DNA from: Apoderus coryli
Lineage: Eukaryota > Arthropoda > Insecta > Coleoptera > Attelabidae
Reading direction: 5' to 3'
DNA length: 64,000 nucleotides
NCBI GenBank assembly: GCA_911728435.2
Contig: OU452211.1
Span: 2,666,001-2,730,000 of the forward strand
Each line of letters starts with the position of its first letter. Positions within the stretch are counted from its first letter, which is position 1. Made by a program: the position numbers and the translations under genes. The notes under the pieces are model-generated. The model was given only the letters and a program-made list of their open reading frames with translations. It made no database searches and was not told where the DNA came from. This document shows, piece after piece, positions 60,781 through 64,000 of the stretch.

Positions 60781-61826
60781 CTAAAACAAAATATCTAGAG
60801 TCCTTTTTATCATATATATAAAACTGACTTCTGTTCTGTTTTAAAGTTCAAATTGAGTGTTACAAAGTTCCCCCTTTTTTTTTTTCCCAAAGGAAATTTA
60901 AAAGCTGCGCTATATTGCTAAATTTGCAAAACTTGTACAAGTACGGTCCTGATTACTATTGTGATTCTGAAGTAAATAAATTATTTTCTAATAATAATAA
61001 TAATAAGTGTAGGCGTGGGATTATTAGGTAATACCAGCCTACTATGATTTTGTTTGTCGTTACGAAATGAAGAGGTACAAGGAAACATACATCGTTGCCA
61101 AATTAACGATTACACAACATATAATAGTACTTCCCGAAGTAAGTGTGAGTTTGTTTAGTTTAAATAGAACACCCTATATATTACTATATTTTGTAATTCT
61201 CACAATTCATACGAAAATATTAAAATTTGAGGGTTTCTGTTTGAAAAAATTTACTTGTGACTTAAATTATTGAAATTAATTCTGCAACGCGCGTCCTATT
61301 GGGACATCCTGTATAAATATAATTTTTGGACGAATTAAAAAGACAAATTAACATTGCAAAATTACTGCGTAATATTATTAAAAATAATATACCAAATCTT
61401 TACTTAAAATCACAACGTGACAACGCTGTGGCAAGCCCCAGCTGATTGCGGCGTCCATTCTTCTTTGACATTAGAATTTGTTGTTTGTTGTTTGAAAAAG
61501 CTCCACAAAGCAAATATTATTGTTTGTATATGAATTATGTTATTGCAAAATCTATTTGTTGATTAAAATTAATAAGAAAATAACGGCGATAATGATAACA
61601 GTGATTGGATAAGTTATTACTATAATAGAAAATGATTGGAAGCGGCAAGCGCGTTAAATTCAATGAACAGAAATTACTTGCATACCAGAATAGATTCGTT
61701 TCGACTAGAGTCAAGTCGCTTCTAACGTGGGTAATTTAATTCAATAAAGTATGTTATACTGTGTGCGATAGGTGTGTCGCAATTAAATCATCGGTTATTT
61801 TTAAAATTATTTGTGAAATTATTTAA
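60781..61826. other. Upstream region of the MBOAT gene with a second foldback-arm relic
   Basis: A (TAA)n tract lies near 60990-61005. At 61125-61310, ACTTCCCGAAGT, AACACCCTATATATTACTAT and GGGACATCCTGTATA match parts of the foldback arm. The MBOAT promoter presumably lies between 61320 and 61826. Confidence 0.5.
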
Positions 61827-64000
61827 ATGGTGGATAACAGTGATGGATATGGGGGATGCCGTTTATTTTCGGCGTTCGCCGATTATATTGGACTACCTGT
61901 GGATCAGACTAACTTTCTCGTTAGTCAACTTGTTGCGCTTGTTTTGGCGAAATTGTATCGGACAGTGTTGCATCCATCGAAAACTACAGCGGCTGTAAGA
62001 CATGCCTTTGGACTGGTAGGTATTTTCTTGTATATGCAAAGAAGTACTGGTTACTGTAATTTTGACGATGTCTATCATAGAAACGGGCTTACCCAAATAT
62101 TTATTCAATGTTAGGTTAGGTTATCACTTTTAATTTTTTTTTATGTAAAAATAGATCGAAAAATAGCAGCAATTTTCTTTCTTTTTCAGATATGTGGATT
62201 CGTCATTGCATATTTCTGTTTCGGCAATCAGGCATTGCATCTGGCTGGTTTACCAGCAATTTGTTATGTTATTATAATCACTCAAAACCCTCACATAATG
62301 CATGGTATGGTCCTGATGGTATCTCTCATTTATTTATCATGTGTACATTTACACAGGTAATACATAATGTTGTGTAAAATGATTTTTTATTGTTTAAAGG
62401 TATGTTTATATGAACTTTTCAACATATTAAAGAGAAGACCTGTACCTACCTAAATTTACCTTAAATTAAAAAAAAAAAACATTTAAAATTGGACCCCTGC
62501 ATGTCCAACGAATTACCGTAATTTTCAAAAATTAGAGCGAGATCTCCAACTGTACCCCATGAAAAATTGGATCCCTGTATGTACAACGATTTACCGTAAT
62601 TTTCAAAAATTAGACATTTTTTTAGAGCGAGATCTCCAAGTGTACCCCATGAAAAATTGGACCCCTGTATCTACAACGATTTACCGTAATTTTCAAAAAT
62701 TAAAACATTTTTAGAGCGAGATCTCCAACTGTACGTTATGAAAAACTGGGACCCTGTATCTACAACGATTTACCGTAATTTTCAAAAATTAGACATTTTT
62801 TTTAGAGCGAGATCTCCAACTGTACCCCATGAAAAATTGGACCCCTGTATCTACAACGATTTCCCGTAATTTTCAAAAATTAAACATTTTTTAGAGCGAG
62901 ATCTCCAACGGTACGTCATGACAAATTGGACACCTGTATCTACAACGATTTACCATAATTTTCAAAAATTAGACATTTTTTTAGAGCGAGATCTCCAACT
63001 GTACCCCATGAAAAATTGGACCCCTGTATCTACAACGATTTACCGTAATTTTCAAAAATTAAAACATTTTTAGAGCGAGATCTCCAACTGTACGTCATGA
63101 AAAATTGGACCCCTGTATCTACAACGATTTCCCGTAATTTTCAAAAATTAAACATTTTTTAGAGCGAGATCTCCAACTGTACGTCATGACAAATTGGACA
63201 CCTGTATCTACAACGATTTACCATAATTTTCAAAAATTAGACATTTTTTAGAGCGAGATCTCCAACTGTACGTCATGACAAATTGGACACCTGTATCTAC
63301 AACGATTTACCATAATTTTCAAAAATTAGACATTTTTTTAGAGCGAGATCTCCAACTGTACCCCATGAAAAATTGGACTCCTGTATCTACAACGATTTAC
63401 CATAATTTTCAAAAATTAGACATTTTTTTAGAGCGAGATCTCCAACTGTACCCCATGAAAAATTGGACTCCTGTATCTACAACGATTTACCATAATTTTC
63501 AAAAATTAGACATTTTTTTAGAGCGAGATCTCCAACTGTACCCCATGAAAAATTGGACCCCTGTATCTACAACGATTTACAGTAATTTTCAAAAATTAGA
63601 GCGAGATCTCGAACTGTACCCAATAAATAAATTGGAATCCTGTACCTCAAATTTTCATGTAGTATTTTAAAAATTCGACTTGTTCAGTGCGAGATCTCTT
63701 ACTGTACTAGATACATTAATTGGATTCCTGTAAGAAATCCGAAAATCCAAAGTTTGTTGCTATAATAAACCTTAACTAACACTTTGTATAGGCTTAATAA
63801 TAAAAAATTTATTGTAATTATATAATAATATAAATTTTACGATGTTTAGGCAATTTTACGATTATGGCTCCTACCATTTGGATATTACTGGGCCTCTGAT
63901 GGTTATTGTACAAAAAATGACTAGTTTAGCGTTTAGTTTACATGACGGTCTAACGAAAAAGGAAGATGATATGACTGAGAATCAGAAATGTTACGCCCTA
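61827..64000 (+). CDS. oys: Membrane-bound O-acyltransferase MBOAT1/2-type (oysgedart-like), 5' part
   Basis: Three exons are visible: 61827-62015, 62190-62356 and 63850 to the window edge. They read in frame from MVDNSDGYGGC through transmembrane stretches (NFLVSQLVALVLAKLY; ICGFVIAYFCFGNQALHLAG; GMVLMVSLIYLSCVHLHR) to QFYDYGSYHLDITGPLMVIV and QKMTSLAFSLHDG. The last block is the conserved DYG...TGP.M...QK.TSLAF..HDG segment of lysophospholipid acyltransferases of the MBOAT1/2 group, endoplasmic-reticulum enzymes that reacylate lysophospholipids (fly orthologue oys). The catalytic histidine lies beyond the edge. Intron 2 (1.5 kb) is almost wholly a satellite array. The choice of oys over nessy is by motif similarity only. 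Confidence 0.85.
62480..63740. repeat. Satellite array, 90-bp units, in MBOAT intron 2
   Basis: About 14 units share GAGCGAGATCTCCAACTGTA, TTGGACCCCTGTATCTACAA and CGATTTACCGTAATTTTCAA. The unit is 90 bp, divisible by three, so long open frames appear by chance (63275-63670) without coding meaning. The core words match the 74-bp array at 39010-39925. Confidence 0.95.

Noticed and set aside
61411..61500. Possible first exon of the Ig gene (MDAAISWGLPQR...)
   Set aside because: No signal peptide and no convincing donor in the needed phase; left unassigned.
63275..63670. Open frame of 131 codons with a perfect 30-residue repeat
   Set aside because: It lies wholly in the 90-bp satellite; the unit length is divisible by three, so the open frame is a by-product, and the tract is inside an MBOAT intron.

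Overview
The window is nuclear DNA of an insect. The signs are AT-rich sequence, genes split by short GT-AG introns, a ZAD-type zinc-finger gene (an arthropod-specific domain), an odorant receptor of the insect 7tm_6 type, and many mariner-like and non-LTR element remnants. A beetle is my best guess, but nothing in the window proves the order.

Layout. 0-13.5 kb is gene-free and full of decayed transposons: reverse-transcriptase fragments, a non-LTR RNase H copy interrupted by a Helitron piece, mariner-type transposase fragments, and a hammerhead-ribozyme-like motif at about 6.7 kb. 13.5-34.5 kb is the gene-dense core. It holds a 6-exon gene for a protein with an N-myristoylation signal (gene A), a divergent PNPO-like gene, a tRNA-Glu, the complete 18-exon CAD (rudimentary) gene, and a canonical PNPO gene. 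A paralogue of gene A (gene B) lies antisense inside CAD intron 8. 35-41 kb has two tandem PA28-gamma (REG/PSME3) genes separated by a non-LTR insertion with a 17-bp target-site duplication, then a satellite array and a CCDC34-like gene. 41-46.2 kb is repeats: a DNA transposon with a 9-bp duplication and a roughly 2.2-kb palindrome. 46.4-55.4 kb is a ZAD-C2H2 gene whose introns carry a higher-order minisatellite and scrambled, palindromic copies of its own exon 3. 55.7-59.3 kb is an odorant receptor lacking its 3' exons, with a foldback element in its intron. 60.4-60.8 kb has two Ig-domain exons. 61.8-64 kb is the 5' part of an MBOAT1/2-type (oys) gene with a satellite array in its second intron.

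How the genes relate. CAD carries out the first three steps of pyrimidine synthesis. PNPO makes pyridoxal phosphate, and PA28-gamma caps the 20S proteasome. They are neighbours, not a pathway cluster. The main themes are local duplication (genes A/B, PNPO pair, REG pair, exon 3 fragments, the segment copied to the ZNF/OR junction) and repeats that recur in several places. In particular, the arrays at 39 kb and 62.5 kb are one satellite family at two unit lengths. All exon boundaries were placed by eye from GT/AG sites and frame continuity.
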